Positions 11,224 through 58,482 of a DNA stretch of 64,000 nt are shown piece by piece. A program made the position numbers and the translations under genes. Numbering within the stretch: position 1 is the first letter of the stretch; the number at the start of each line of letters is the position of its first letter. The stretch is from Trichoplax sp. H2. Lineage: Eukaryota; Placozoa; Uniplacotomia; Trichoplacea. The stretch is taken from positions 186,001 through 250,000 of the forward strand of contig NOWV01000064.1 of the NCBI GenBank assembly GCA_003344405.1, given 5' to 3'. The notes under the pieces were generated by a model. The model was given only the letters and a program-made list of their open reading frames with translations. It was not told where the DNA came from and did not search any database.

Positions 11224-14200
11224 TTACATTTTTGGCCTAAATTTCAGCTTTGGTCGAGTAATTTTTAGATGGGTACAATTTTCAGGTAAATTGACTGTGA
11301 AGGCATCCTTATTGACTTTATGAGGACAGAGAATGGTCTGTAATGAAGTAAATAATCAAGATATGAAAATTTTATTAAGTTTTCTAGATGCATTAAGTAT
11401 ATCTTCTTTCAATAGGCCGTTAGCGTTATTATCGGAAATCAATTCAGCTGTGACTAACTCATATGGCCACTGTTAGTAATTTCGCTATTATCGTAGGTCA
11501 TGTTTTAATTATTATCGGCTATTAATTTCAATGTTATAATTGCAGAATTGATACAGAATTAATATCAAAGTGTAATAATAATAAGCTCAAGCCACATTGA
11601 CTTAGACGAGTACTACGGTGTGCTACTACAATATTTATGATCATTACTTCCCTATCAGTTTCTATTAAAATCAATTTGTGGATAGCAATTGCTAGACTGT
11701 TGCTACGAGTTTAGAGTTTGAAAATGAACAATAATTTTTGATCAAATTAAGCTTTCATAGCACATAGATATCAGAGTCGTTCTGGCTCTATTTTATTTAA
11801 TATATTGAAGAGATTTACGTACAGACACTATGGTAAAACATTAACTCAGCCATAATGCGATATTATTTCCGTCAAAGCTAAAGGGTTACTAAAGTACCGT
11901 TCAGTTAGAAGTAGTAAGACAATATTCAAGTTTAAATCCATCCAAGATTGACTTGTTCGCCTTTATATATTTGTAACAAATGGATGTGATAACTGCCAGT
12001 AGCTAACTAACCATGAGTTAACCTTCGGAGAGATCAGTTACTAGGGTAGGCGATATACATATAGTATAGCATCAAAATAACTGCTACATTCTTACCTTTT
12101 CGCCACAACTTGTACATAATTTAGCATCAGTAATGGGTAGAAACGTTTTGCCATTATCAGTAGAAGCGTAGATCTATCAAGGAAAGGATTAAAAATAAAT
12201 TATTCCATTAGAAATATGCAGATAAGGAATCATTGTTCTACAGCTTTTTTGAGAAGGTAAACCACTCTAGTCTGGAAGATTAAAATACTTACCATGGCCG
12301 CATACTTATTTAGTACTTGTTCTTGTGGCACAAATGGATCGTCCAAGTCTTGATCCTCTTTAGGTATTAGTCCATCAAATTTGACTATTTTATCGCTACC
12401 ATGCCTATCAATAGTAACTTGGCTTCCACCAGGTAGTGAAATAGCAATATCTTCATCATTTTCATCACTATCGTCTATGACACGGAGAGTTCGTGGTTTA
12501 CTAGTATTGGATGGTTGCTTGTACGTAGCGGATTTATTAGTCTTAATATTAGATTCTAAATTCTTCATTTGATTTATTATAGCTTCTTCTTGCTTTTTTA
12601 AGAGAGAAATCTTTTTGGGGGCGGGAGGGAGGAGAGAGAATTAAGTGAAAAGTTAAGATGAAATGTTAACATACCGTAGATGAGAATACGCTCAATTTAA
12701 AGTTGGATAATTTTTTTGACCTACTTCAATGGTAATGTCTTCGATATTTCTTTTAAATCGAGCTTGTACATCGACATACTAAAATAGTAACAGACAAACA
12801 TGAGAAAATTACTAAATCATTTCAAGGGTACAATTTATTTCTCTATCATATACAGTGCATGATAAGATTCATTCTATCGACTGAAAGGTATTTAAAATAA
12901 TCCCTATATTTATTCAGTACTTCTCTAGCAGCTTTACTAAATTTTCTAGCTTGTTTAGCATCTAAATTTTCAACATTAGCCTGCTTGTTTCCTCTATTTT
13001 CCATGTAATCATCGTATTCTTTTCCAATTTAAACCAATTGCGAAGGGAATCATTAGTATTATTGATTTACGAATACATATTAAAGTAAAGCAAGGTATAT
13101 AGCAATCAATTTTCTTTCTATACGATCATATCAAAATTAAGAGACCTTCAATGATTTGATTTCTTATGATAAACATTTGCTTTAACATCTCCTTAGCTTC
13201 AACCGCATTGCTATTAGCTTGACTCTGTAAATAACATTGAGTAATCACCTATATTAGTTCATATTGATAGAATTATTGCTTAAGTAATTCATAGTTGATT
13301 GTCAGTAAGAGGAAGATCTCAGTTAATTATTATTTTCTATCCATTATAAACTCATACTACAGCATAAGAGCGCTCTACAATTAACTTTAATATAGAACTC
13401 TACCCATCTCGTTGATATCACCGGCTTTTTTGAAGACATCTTCCTTTTCATATCAAATTTTACGACTGGGTCAAGAAATGCTATAGAAACATGATTACAT
13501 TAGGCACTCGAATTAAAAATTACGGGATTTAAGGAATGCTTATAACGTATAAAGAATTCGCGTTCATTTAAAGATATCACATACAATCATCTAATTTATC
13601 GTAACTTCGACGAAATTCTTTAACGTAATTTAATTCGTTTTTCGTCCTCGTTAGTTGAAGCTAAGTGAGTTATAACAAATTAAGATTAATTATTAAAGTA
13701 ATTAGCTGCTATAAAGTAGAATAAAATAACAAAAAAGTAGCAAACTTTAAACTAACATCTATCAATGGAATAAGTGATGATACAAACTTTTAAATTATCG
13801 CTGTCTTTGGTCTTTTTTTGAAGAACTTCATCATGCCTTGCATTATTATTCTCCATCTCGTGTTTCATTCTAAGCAGGAAATTACACATTAATAATATAT
13901 TGTGATAGAGTATCAGTCTAAGATTAAGTCTAAGATTAACAAACTAGCTTGTATCTTGGGTAGAATTAAATAATAAGCAAATTTAAATACCGATTAATTA
14001 TAAATGATAATAGAAGCGATCAAATAAATATATAATATAAATATATTGGTAAGAACAGAGTCATAATTATTGTAATTTTTTATATACCTAATCAAGTCTT
14101 CGTCTTTAGATTGAATCTTATCTTCTAATTGATCAATTTCCTTACGAAATTCTGCTTGCAAATCTCTATTTTAATTGATGGATATGTCATAAAATCAGTG

Positions 14201-15564
14201 GAGTTGCTGATTATAGAAATTTGGTTAACAGTCTATATCTGAGTAGAAAATCCACATCATACAAGAGTCGTTTAATTCGCATATTAGCTTCGTCTAACTC
14301 TTCATTCTTTTCCTTTATCCTAATTAATCAATAATGAAGGCATGAGATAATGAAGATAGCGACAACTAGCTTAACTGCTATGAAAACTCGAAATATTACA
14401 TTTTATTGAAATCTTTCAAGTCTTCTTTTAATTTATCAGCGTTTTCGTTCCTAATTCAGAAAATACGTTAGTTAATCTATTTTAAATTAATACTTGTATT
14501 TTGTTACATATTCATTTTACCTTCTAGTATACAGTTCCTTAACTAAAATAAAATAGGGCATTTTATATAACACGGGATTGTTCTGATTCTGAACAGTTCT
14601 GGACATGGAAGAGTATTCATCGCTATAGACGGAGTCTATATTAAGAATATAAATTATACGATTGCTATTCTTTGACTTTTAAATATAAGGTAATTTAAAC
14701 TCATCATTAATTTAATGTACTGTAAATGTAGACATAAAAGAAATATACGTATCAGTAACGTACCAAATAGTTCTTCGCGGCAGATTTGGATAACTTTCTG
14801 AAATACTCCTAGATGAGGTAATATCTCCTCTATTTGTAGTTGAAAATGTGATATCGCATTTAATTTAATATCGCCAATTTAATAAATTATTTCAGCATTA
14901 AATTATCTATAAAAAAAGAAAACTGAGCTTGATCTAATTTTACATTTACCCAAAACTTCAAAACATGTAAATGTTCGTTCTTCACTCGGGCCTGATTTAG
15001 CCTTTTTCTTTAATTCTAACAACTTCATCTCATACTTCAAGGCTAGTTTACATGATGAAATTATCAGATTTAGCTAAAATCTAGTAGATTTCTATCAGTT
15101 TTGAAGGATTCGTTGCCATACACTATTGACACTTATTTTTGGAATCTCAAATTTCTAATGATACACTTGGTAAGAAGTCTAAAGTTAATGCACGCATGAA
15201 AGCTACATCGATGGTTTTGGTATAGTAAGATAATAGTTGACTCCGTTAGTTGTTTATAAATAATATAACTTAATGACACTAAACGTTTGCAAAAATTAAA
15301 GCTTCGTATAAGGACATGATAGATGCCTGTTTTTCTTGCGTAATACGGTGTATGCATTAAGCTCATTTTGGAACATAGCGAGAATGCAGATGTAATTTAT
15401 TAAGTTTACAGTTTCTAACCTAATTATCATATAAAAACTGCAAGAGTTTGATCAAGCTTTTTAAAATGTATTGATGTCAGTTAAATTATAAAGGTTCTTG
15501 TAGATAACATTTCTATACAGTACTTGCCTGGTGAATTTCCTGTAAATACGCCTCCTTTATCCAT
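11224..15564 (-). CDS. Unnamed coiled-coil protein with a C-terminal Cys/His motif, 16 exons, 447 residues
   Basis: Exons on -: 15564-15528, 15042-14950, 14808-14764, 14542-14521, 14450-14400, 14319-14263, 14165-14088, 13869-13788, 13660-13585, 13465-13404, 13224-13146, 13018-12921, 12778-12725, 12610-12293, 12173-12096, 11337-11224. Phases agree throughout (1344 bases, TAA). Residues about 65-170 and 245-290 are charged, heptad-like helix (for example EFRKEIDQLEDKIQSKDEDL), so a coiled coil is likely. A Ser/Asp-rich low-complexity stretch (IDDSDENDED) follows, then DDPFVPQEQVLNKY. Near the C-terminus LCTSCGEK and LCPHK give C-x2-C-x6-C-x-H, possibly a small zinc knuckle, before a basic end KLKFRPKM. 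Intron 1 appears to use a GC donor (CCAG|GCAAGT). I cannot name the family. A cilium or centrosome role would fit the shape and the FANK1 neighbour but is not shown. Confidence 0.72.
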
Positions 15565-17097
15565 ATTGAAATGTTGGATTGTACTAATCTATAATACGTT
15601 ATTAAACAGCGTAGATTAATCATCCAATAGCATTCATTTCTTGATTTTTACGAGATTTCACTCGTTGATATTATTAAGTCCCTAGATTTATCTCATATGA
15701 TACACATTACTTATTATATCATCGCTGTTTATATGAAAGTTTAAATAGCCAGAAAGGGGCATGTTACTTTCAGTTGCTGCCAATTTTTACGGAGTTAAAT
15801 GAAATATACTATAGCTTGGACTTTAAAGCTCCATTAATGCAGCAATAATTATATAATTATTAAAGAAAATATACAGGAATGACTAAATCTAGCGAAATGT
15901 TCAATATATCAGCAGTGACCTAAAACAACGATTTTCCACTAATAAATTACAAAAAATGTACAGTAATATTTCCGCATAAAAGATTACAACTGCAAAATAT
16001 TTGTGTCACTGTAGCTTCTTAATAGCGTACGTGTATTATTGGCTATTAAATATGAAATACTATATAGACGAAAGCTACGTTATTTATCACCATACTTCTA
16101 ATTTATCTGTGTTGCAATCACAGTTACTGATATTTTTTTATCAGAAAAGGAGTAATGGTCACCTTATATCCGATGAAAAGTGATTTTTAACTAGCTGCAT
16201 TCATTTTCATATATAGTAATTGCTACAGACGCAATGAGACGATTATGTCATTGAAGATGCAGTTTCTCAAACACTAAATTAATCTTTAAAATGAATATAT
16301 TAGTTTGATGTATAATAAGTTCTAACAACTATCTTATTTTAATCCGTTAATCTTGATAAATAGAACCTTCTATGTGGTGAATGTAATTTTTAAGGTATTC
16401 AATGAATTATCTCCGGTTTATACGAAGTAATTCTATGTACGATGATTATTGAACAAAAAATACGTGTTCTAACTAAAATAGCAACTACGAAAGCAATGAG
16501 ATAAAATGGCAGTAAGAAATATACCTTAATTTCGTAATCCCAGTAAGACTTTGTATCCAAGAATCGTAATTTTTATTGCATTAGATTATACATAGAGCTT
16601 GTATCATGTAGCTACGCAAGTATACTAATGAATATCAGATAAAAATTACAGTAAATCCAAAACAATTTCGAAATGTATTAATAAATTTATGTAGCTTAGA
16701 AGTTATGTTATTGATTTATCCAGATATATCTTGCAATCTCACCAATTAGGATTAAAAGTGATGATTGCCTTAGCAACAAGTGCCAAAGCTGATTCTTTAC
16801 TACGCATGGGCTAAATTATCCATTCCATGGCAACCAAAATGATACGCCTTTCCTCAAAGTGAAGTGTTTGCTAGCGCGATTTAGAAGACATTAGGTTCTT
16901 TTGATAGTAACTGTATGTATTAATAGTCCTTGTACAGGGGCGTTTACGATTAGCAACTTGCTTGCATTCTTAGTAAAGGTAAAAGATTTACTTTTTCATA
17001 AATTTGATACCATATTTCTGATCTTTATTCCCTAATTTCTCTACTTGAATAGTACACCCAATTCTATCGAATTTAATCGATTTTCCTAGCAAAAACT
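15565..17097. other. Divergent intergenic region before FANK1
   Basis: The coiled-coil gene starts leftward at 15564 and FANK1 starts rightward at 17098, so the promoters of both should lie here. The DNA is AT-rich. I see open frames up to about 60 codons (for example 16001-16183 on +) with no recognisable content. No promoter element could be assigned. Confidence 0.5.
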
Positions 17098-20000
17098 ATG
17101 GCAGGTAAGCTGAAAGTTAAATACCAGGGTAGCCTATTGTTTGACCGTAGAATAGCTTATATAATGTTGCTATACAAATTTAGATGATTGAAAACATCGC
17201 TCCGTAGTAGGCAGAGTAATATATTAGATCCTTAATTGGATCAAAATTAAAAAAATATCATATTAGACTCCAAAGTGTTGACTTTGTCGAGAGAGAATTA
17301 CCAGAATTAGAATCTTTTTTTTATAATTTTGTTATTGTTTTAACCTACTGTGGTATTAACATAAATCTCATTATGGCTAAAGTAATTGATTCATTCTGTA
17401 GATATTTCGGTGATTAAAAGATAAAATATAAAATTGAAGTTAGTTAAGTTACTATAAAATGTAGAATCATCATTTTTTTAATCCTATCGGTGCTCTATGT
17501 CTATTTATTAGCACCCTGTAGGCCTGATCCACCTGTGGTTGGTAAAGTAACCCATCAAAGTATTGAGTTGTACTGGGATGAGCCACCATTAGAAGGCACT
17601 AATGGTGAAGTTAAACACAATAATTCTACTGATCGAGTACGTTACTGTGTGCAAGAAGATGACAGTTCACGAAGCTTGCATCCTAAAGGTTTTGGAACTG
17701 TATATACGTTAGTATTACGAAAATATCCCTCACAGTATACAGTATGATGGTTTTTTTGATATTAAACAATAAGCATGAATTCGGATTGCTACCAAGAGCT
17801 GTATCGAAAAAACGATTGCTTTTTTATAACATAACTAGTGATAAAATATTGTAACTTCTCTAACTTAACTGCATGACAAAGTCTATTCTCTTATCTTTGC
17901 AGTGGCTATGCTCGCAATAATATTTTTCAGGGATTGGAGGCACAATGCAAATATCGCTATCGTTTGCGTGCGAGCAATTCCAACGGAAATAGCGAATGGA
18001 GTCCAGCAGTTGATGTATCGACTACACGTATGTTTTGTTGCATACAATCACACTAATTATTAAGTTATAGCACCAATTTTTCTGCATACAAATTAACTTA
18101 AGGATAGAAATTCCTCTAGCCTTTGATAACTGGCTAGTAAGATTGACTGCAACTAATAGAAATACTGTGTTTTTGCATGCATGCTCGTACTAAAATCCGA
18201 TGTTACTTTTTAACTCTTGTCATACCTTATGAATTCACAAATTTTCAAAATCAAAACCGAGATATAGATAATAATAATGTTTTATGATAGCAGTAGTTAA
18301 CTGATTAATTCAGCGATTTAATATAGAACTATCGTGTCGAAGACAAACCATCAATAACAGAACAATTACTCCTTCCATGATCTAAACTGGGTTTCAATCG
18401 CTATACAACATATAGGCATTAATATTGTTATTCAGTATAACATTACTCTCACTCCTCATCTACACTAGATTACGAACAGAAATAGCTTCTGTATTTAATC
18501 TGTTATTGATTTAATTACGAAGAAATAGATATTTATCTCAAATGGAACAGACAGTACAGTATTTAGCAGATAATTCGCATTGCCTACGTATTTATTAAAT
18601 ATAAAATAAACATCAAACTTAAATTCAGTTTTGATTCGTAAGTTCATTCTAACGGGTCATAGACTGTAATATTTAGTTTATAAACACAATTTATTTAATA
18701 TGGCTATTAGCTATTAGCTATTGTTCTTTAATACAACAACATGGATTAAAAATGGCATAGGGGTATGAATTACGGAAATTCACAGACTTCATATTTATTT
18801 ACGAATCATAGTTTCATATCAACAACTTTTTTATTTTTGCGTGTTATACGGTATCTATATAAAAGATATAAATCACCAGAATAGTAATAAAAATTTCGTC
18901 ATAAAATTACACTAGCACTGATAATAATGATAGAAACAGTAATTATCGCCACTATTAATGGGTTTTTAAAAGAAATCAATGACGAATTATCCTTGAAGGA
19001 TTTTGTTATTTTCTTGGCAGAATTAATAACGACATATACTGTTAGAATAATTAATAAATCTATTAATGAGAGTTGGGAGAAGTTATGATTTCCTTCTATT
19101 GATGATAGTAATTGCTATATAGTAATCTGTAATCACTGATGCTTTTGTACAGCAGCTAAATACTGTACTGTAAGTCTTTACTTCATTAAAGCGCCGTCTA
19201 CATCTACTTTTTTTATCTTCATTGTTAAATATACAGTAGTACCCTACTAATAGTATTTCAAATAAAACTTCAAACTATATTTTTTGGGATATAACATCAA
19301 TTACATATATTCCTCAACTTTGACTAGTAATGCTAGGGTCGGCTAGATATAGGATTCACAATTTTCAAATCTTAAAAGTCATAAGTAGTGTATGTTCTAT
19401 TGCTTGTGACCGATTTGAAATACGGTATGCAATTTCTAGGGAAACCAATTACAGGAGATGACCTACACAAAGCAGTTAATCATCAAGATAAAAATGCTGT
19501 TATACTCTTATTGGATGAAAAGTACGTAAAGCAAATATTCTCATAATCTCTACTTACCAGAGCCCTCTCTGAATTTTTTTAGTAATGTGTTAAAGATACT
19601 TATTAGTATGCTGAATTCAACTACATAAGTTTTATCTGGTAATCATAAAGCTATCCTAGAACTAACATGACTGCTTAAATTTCTTTTCATGGTTTACAGC
19701 AAAAGTATTATTGATTTACCAGATCGCTATGGCTTGTCTCCTTTAATGAGTGCAGCTCAAAAAGGCTACTACGAGTAAGACTGTAATTTCGATCGAATTC
19801 TTTAAATTTTCATTTATTTGAATTCAATGAAAATCAATAAGAATTATGTAAATCGTATAACATCATTTTTAAATTTAGTTATATCAAACTGAAGATAAAA
19901 CTACTATGAATTTATTATGATAGAGTGTGCGAAATTTTAATTGCCAATAATGCAGATGTTAATCGTAAGAACGCCAACGGGAAAACCAGGTATAACATCG

Positions 20001-21642
20001 ACTCCATACTTCATTTCACCTGTACAGAAGACTTACCTAAAAATTTTCTTACATTCGCCTTTTTTCAATATTAGCACATCACGTATCATAAATATAAAAT
20101 AAAAGCTTTTCTTAAATTATATTTTCCTAAATTCCTAAATTTGTAATGAAAAAAATTTAGCTTTATGCTAGCTTGTTTCATGGGTCACTTAAAGATTGTT
20201 CGCCTATTGCTAAAAAATGGCGCCGTCGCTTCAGAAACAGATAATGGAGGTAAAAAAATAGAGTCTAATAAAACATAGATGCAGTCTCGAATTTATCGTC
20301 TGGTAGTCAACCTTACTAACTAGTATAGTAATGATTACTGGCATAGAAAGACACTATAATTTCATAGCAAATGTTTTATCATCCAGGATCGACCGCATTA
20401 CATTGGGCTGTTGATGGTGGACATATCGATGTAGTCCGTTACCTATTGGAAAATGGGGCTAAGGTTGAAATACGGATCAACATATTAACACATAGATTAA
20501 TTTAGATCTTTCTTTTCTGCATTTCGCCGCAATTATGAAATTTTTCATAAATGAAGTATTTATGAATTATTTAGGTCACTCAAAGAGATACTGTTTCTGG
20601 TTGGACTCCAATAATAAGAGCAGGTACAGTAGCACTGCACTGTTCTGCATACATCTGTATTAAAGCCTTGTAGTACAGTTCTACAATTGGTCTACCAGTA
20701 ATTTACTTGATGTTACTACAGTAATGACGATAGTATAAACAAACACCTTTAGAAAGATTCATCGCCATATCGGCCAAAGCAGCATTTGTCAAATCTCATT
20801 TTAAATCATGTTTTAATATATAAATGGCTACGAGTATAGTAGTACGAATTTATATATTCAAAAGTATAAGCTTACTTAGACATTAAAATGCTTGATATCA
20901 GATTTATTAAAAGCTTGTAAAGAAAACAAACGGAGTGAAGATAAATCGCGATAGTAGTGTCTACCGTGTTGCATTCAGTTTTAGAATTAAGATTAATTGC
21001 CTAGTATAAATTTAAATTGATCACGTCATATAGTAGAAGATTATACATTATTAATATGTTATAACCCACTTATTTTTTATCTGATAGCGGCCTCTGGAAG
21101 TAACCAGCGAGTGGTACGAGTATTAATAGATCATGGTGCTAGTGTAAATGATAAAGATCCTGAAGGCAAGACTGCATTGATGGTAAGATAACATTAACAT
21201 CTTTAACATATTATCCATACAATCATATCAGCGAAATTCAACAAGCCTTAAAGTTTGATAAATAATTATTCAATGCTATAGGTTGGAGTTATTAACGGAT
21301 CGGAAGAAGCTATTCAAGTCTTGTTGGAACATAAAGCTGATATAAGCTATAAAAACGAGGTCAGTATCGTAGACGCAGATGTAAATTTTTCATGTATCAT
21401 CGATATAGATAATTTGCTTGAGTTAAAATGTCAGCCTTTCTAATAATCCTATCTATCTACTTATCTTTAGTATGGTAAAACTGCTCTAGACTTCGCTCAA
21501 ACATTCGATCGTAGGGTAATCTAATTTATTTGGCTTGTAAATTATGCCCAGTATATTGAATAATGTATTTATATAATACTTAATTTTTTCTTTACAGAGG
21601 ATTGTGGCCTTGTTTGAAAAATATCGCGAAGAATCTGCTTAA
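17098..21642 (+). CDS. FANK1: FANK1: fibronectin type III and ankyrin repeat protein, 13 coding exons, 342 residues
   Basis: Exons: 17098-17104, 17512-17707, 17903-18027, 19440-19521, 19700-19774, 19924-19989, 20161-20249, 20387-20463, 20575-20623, 21088-21182, 21282-21359, 21471-21515, 21598-21642. They join in frame (1029 bases, TAA). Residues about 6-100 form one fibronectin type III domain starting DPPVVGKVTHQSIELYWDEP, almost identical at that point to human FANK1. About six ankyrin repeats follow, including GLSPLMSAAQKGYYE, STALHWAVDGGHIDVVRYLL and KTALMVGVINGSEEAIQVLL. The end AQTFDRRRIVALFEKYREE matches the human C-terminus in layout, and length is near the human 345. In mammals FANK1 is testis-enriched and linked to ciliated cells and transcriptional control. 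The first coding exon is only seven bases (ATG GCA G|GTAAGC), chosen because its donor is strong and its phase fits. Confidence 0.94.
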
Positions 21643-22731
21643 GTGCAGAAATAAGTACCACAAATATTGATATTTTCAAACTTTCTATATTTTGATGAAG
21701 TACATTACATAACATCTTGTCAAGATTATTTATAGAATTAAGTCTATTCTTTTTGTTCTTATTGACATACAATAGTCCCTCTAAATTTTCATTCTTTGTT
21801 ATTTCATTATATTCAATCATAAAAAATTTTAAAATTTCATGGCGTCATTTAATTCTATGTTAAAGCTTATTTTATTCTGAAATAGTGAATCATGATATTA
21901 TATTGTGATCAAACTTTTCGATGATAACTAAATTTATAACAGTTTTATACTGGATTAACGGTATACTTTTATAGCAATTCCATTGCTTCCAGAATTAAAT
22001 AAGACCATTTTTTCCATACTAAATTAAAATTGGAGGTAATAAAGTAAAGTATCATATCAAATTTGATTAAAATACTTAGTGAGAAACTGAGCTAAATTAT
22101 GACTAACAATTATAGTATGGATTTATGTCTTACGATATTGTGCCGTATGGATATTTAAAAAGAAAAATTCTACATATAGACCACTTCAAAAAAATTTAAT
22201 GAAGACTATGAAATCTCATAATCGTAAGGTTATCTAGTTACCGAGAAAGTAAACATTATGCATGTTCATTGTTATTTTAATCTCTGCCACTTATATTAGA
22301 GTACGTCATTACCAATTAGAGCGCATTGCATTAACAAAAGAAGCATTTTTATTAAGGATTTGATAAGTAAGAAAGTAATTAATTTCGATATCATTGAATG
22401 ACAGTGAAGCAAATATAATTTGTTTAGGGCGATAAATCAAATTACAAATATTTGCTTTCATACTGTTATAAACCCTTTACGAAATAATCCACGGTTATTA
22501 TTTACTGCGATTGATAGAAAATACCAAAATCGTATAAATCTTAGAGGCCGTTTTCATTTACTTTTCAGTATTGTAGTCAACGTGTGACCTCAATTACATA
22601 AGGTTTGCTAGAATCAACTACTTTTAACTATTCAGATTATTAGAACAATTCCAAATACAAGCTAGTAAGTTTACCTAAGAAAATGCTATAATATCTTTGT
22701 AGCTTCTATGCAATTAAACACTGACTTTAGT
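21643..22731. other. Convergent intergenic region between FANK1 and ferlin A
   Basis: The 3' ends of FANK1 (+) and ferlin A (-) face each other here. AT-rich, no coding sequence recognised. An open frame on - at 21569-21820 overlaps the last FANK1 exon and has low-complexity Asn/Lys composition, so I treat it as chance. Confidence 0.6.
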
Positions 22732-41312
<18,581 letters not shown>

Positions 41313-43590
41313 GATGGTTACTAATGCGTTCTTATCCTTCTGTTAGTCGATAATACGAATGGATGAATTATAACGTGGGATAAGAGTCACACCAATTTCT
41401 TCGACAGGCCGTACACTAGCTAGTTGTTTAATTAAGTGATGGAACGGAAGAGATCATTCATATCGTGCTTCTTAATTAATCAGAGTCTGATCTATATGGC
41501 TATGAATTTCAACAGCGCTAAATAAAAGGAATAAACAATTGGGCAAATCGTAAAAACAACATTCAAGCAATGAATCACCCAATCAGTAATTAGATTATCG
41601 ATTCATGAACTTCTTAGTAGAATAAATTAACCAGTTGATGAATCCTACACCCCTAGAGAATACGTAAGTTCAATAGAATTGTCTACTAAAACAATAATTT
41701 TAATATCTATTGAGAAATGAAGAAACAATGTCCATTACTTTATTTAATAACAATAGTCAAAATTAATGAAATTAATTTGAATATATTACGTTGTATAGTT
41801 AATTTGTTTTTACCATATCCGCTTGAGCATCATTTTATATTATTTTATTAACTTTTTAGCCTGTTCTAGGTGTAGCGTTGAAAGAATATACTGAATGTCA
41901 CATTTCTCGCCCTCTTTCGGTATCTCCGGTGATCCTTTTACATCCCTTCAAATGCGATATAATCTATTTACTGTGCAAGTCTGTGATGTTGCAAAGTGTT
42001 ACTTTATAGGCATGATATATTGATGTCCTCGTTTAAAGAAAATGCTATTGGTCATTACGGGTGTAATAAACAGATTGATTCTGTTAAATTAATTTTCCAG
42101 AGTGATGTTCCATTTGTAGTTTTTTATAATTTTAAAGAATCAATAACCTCTTCATGGCCATCATTAAGATCATTGTTGACTATACTTGATTGGATAGGCG
42201 TCAAATTTTAGGTGCATGGTTAAAACTTAGCAAACATTTATCCTCGAAGATAGGGCGATTGAGATAGATTAACACCCTTTCAATCTTAATAATAAGAATT
42301 AATAACCTCTTCATAGTCATCATTAAGATCATTATTGACCATACTTGGTTGGATAGGCGTCAAATTTCTGGTGTATGGACAAAACTTAGCAAATATTTAT
42401 CCTCGAAGATAAGGCGATTGAGATAGATTGACACCCTTTTCAATTTTAAAGTTAATCAGCAATAGCCTATCCTATGAGAATTGGAGATTGGGCTTTTAGA
42501 GGTTTAGCCAAGGAAAATCACTATGAATTACGCTGTAATTCTTTAACTGTAAGGCTAAAAAGGTCTTAGCGTCCGGATTAGATCTGGACCAACAATGAGA
42601 ACGTGAACGCAAATACGGATGCCATAAAAGACGAATATGGTGGTTACTTAATCATGAAGTTTTACATCAATGAGACAGGTTCTATCCGTAAAATATCTAT
42701 CTACGAAATACTGTGATGGATCTATCGATGCATACCGACAGAGCCACCGCATTCTAGTATGCTTATGCAACACATCACAAGGACTCAACTGCACGATAAC
42801 TTTTATGTATCTACTGTATCAATATGACAGCATCAGAGATAAATACATCGTAAGGAATTTACTATAATTTACAGCGCGGTAGTAACAACCATTGCAAACT
42901 GACTTTAAAATCTAAAATTCTTTTCGACCTTCAGAAATTCGATATTAGCATTATAGTTTAATAATAGTAAGTACATACTTCGGGTATAACTAGAATTGGA
43001 AATCAGAATACTTGTATAAAGATATTGACACACCACACTTCTCCAGCACTTATTCTGAAAGTCAAATAAAATAATCGTTCAATTATTAAAGGACGTGCAC
43101 ATACAATACTGAACCATTTATTTCGCTTATTTCTTGCAAAAATGACTTTTGTACTTGATGATACATCATCTAATAGGCCGTGGGCAACTTTACGTAAATA
43201 TTCTTCAATTCAAGCTTCATTTTAATCTGAACAATAACTACCATAAGGAATTGCATAACAACAGTCGCCTCTACTGTAAAAATATCGAAATGTTAATGCG
43301 ATTTTTTTTCATTTCATACAAAGTCAGCATGGATTTGATAGCTTTAAATAGTTAATCTGTTGCAGAATGCGACCAATGCGTAACAAATTTCTAAAATTCA
43401 AAAATGTAACAGCCGATTTTGAACTAATTCAAGTAAACACATCAAGCAAGCAGCTCAGCTTTTAAAACAGCACAATCTATATATCAAATTCCAAGAAATC
43501 ATATCTAGAATAATACTCATTTAACCCTATAATTTTGTATATTATGAAGCAGCAATGGATAAAAAAAATTTATATTATTATGTATACATA
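41313..43590. other. Intergenic region between ferlin A and ferlin B
   Basis: Upstream region of ferlin A and 3' flank of ferlin B. Besides the 159-base tandem duplication at 42142, only AT-rich sequence and frames under about 75 codons are seen. The promoter of ferlin A should lie near the left end, but I cannot place it. Confidence 0.55.
42142..42452. repeat. Tandem duplication, 159-base unit
   Basis: AATAACCTCTTCATGG starts at 42142 and AATAACCTCTTCATAG at 42301. The two copies stay alignable through GATCATT(G/A)TTGAC, GGATAGGCGTCAAATTT, TTATCCTCGAAGATA and GCGATTGAGATAGATT to about 42300 and 42452. Roughly one base in ten differs, so this is a genuine, aged duplication rather than an assembly copy. 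Confidence 0.85.

Positions 43591-58482
<14,892 letters not shown>

Noticed and set aside
12381-12572. 63-codon open frame on +
   Set aside because: It is antisense to the long exon 14 of the coiled-coil gene.
42670-43355. Two open frames of 65-68 codons on + between the ferlins
   Set aside because: Composition is that of random AT-rich sequence and neither connects to further exons.
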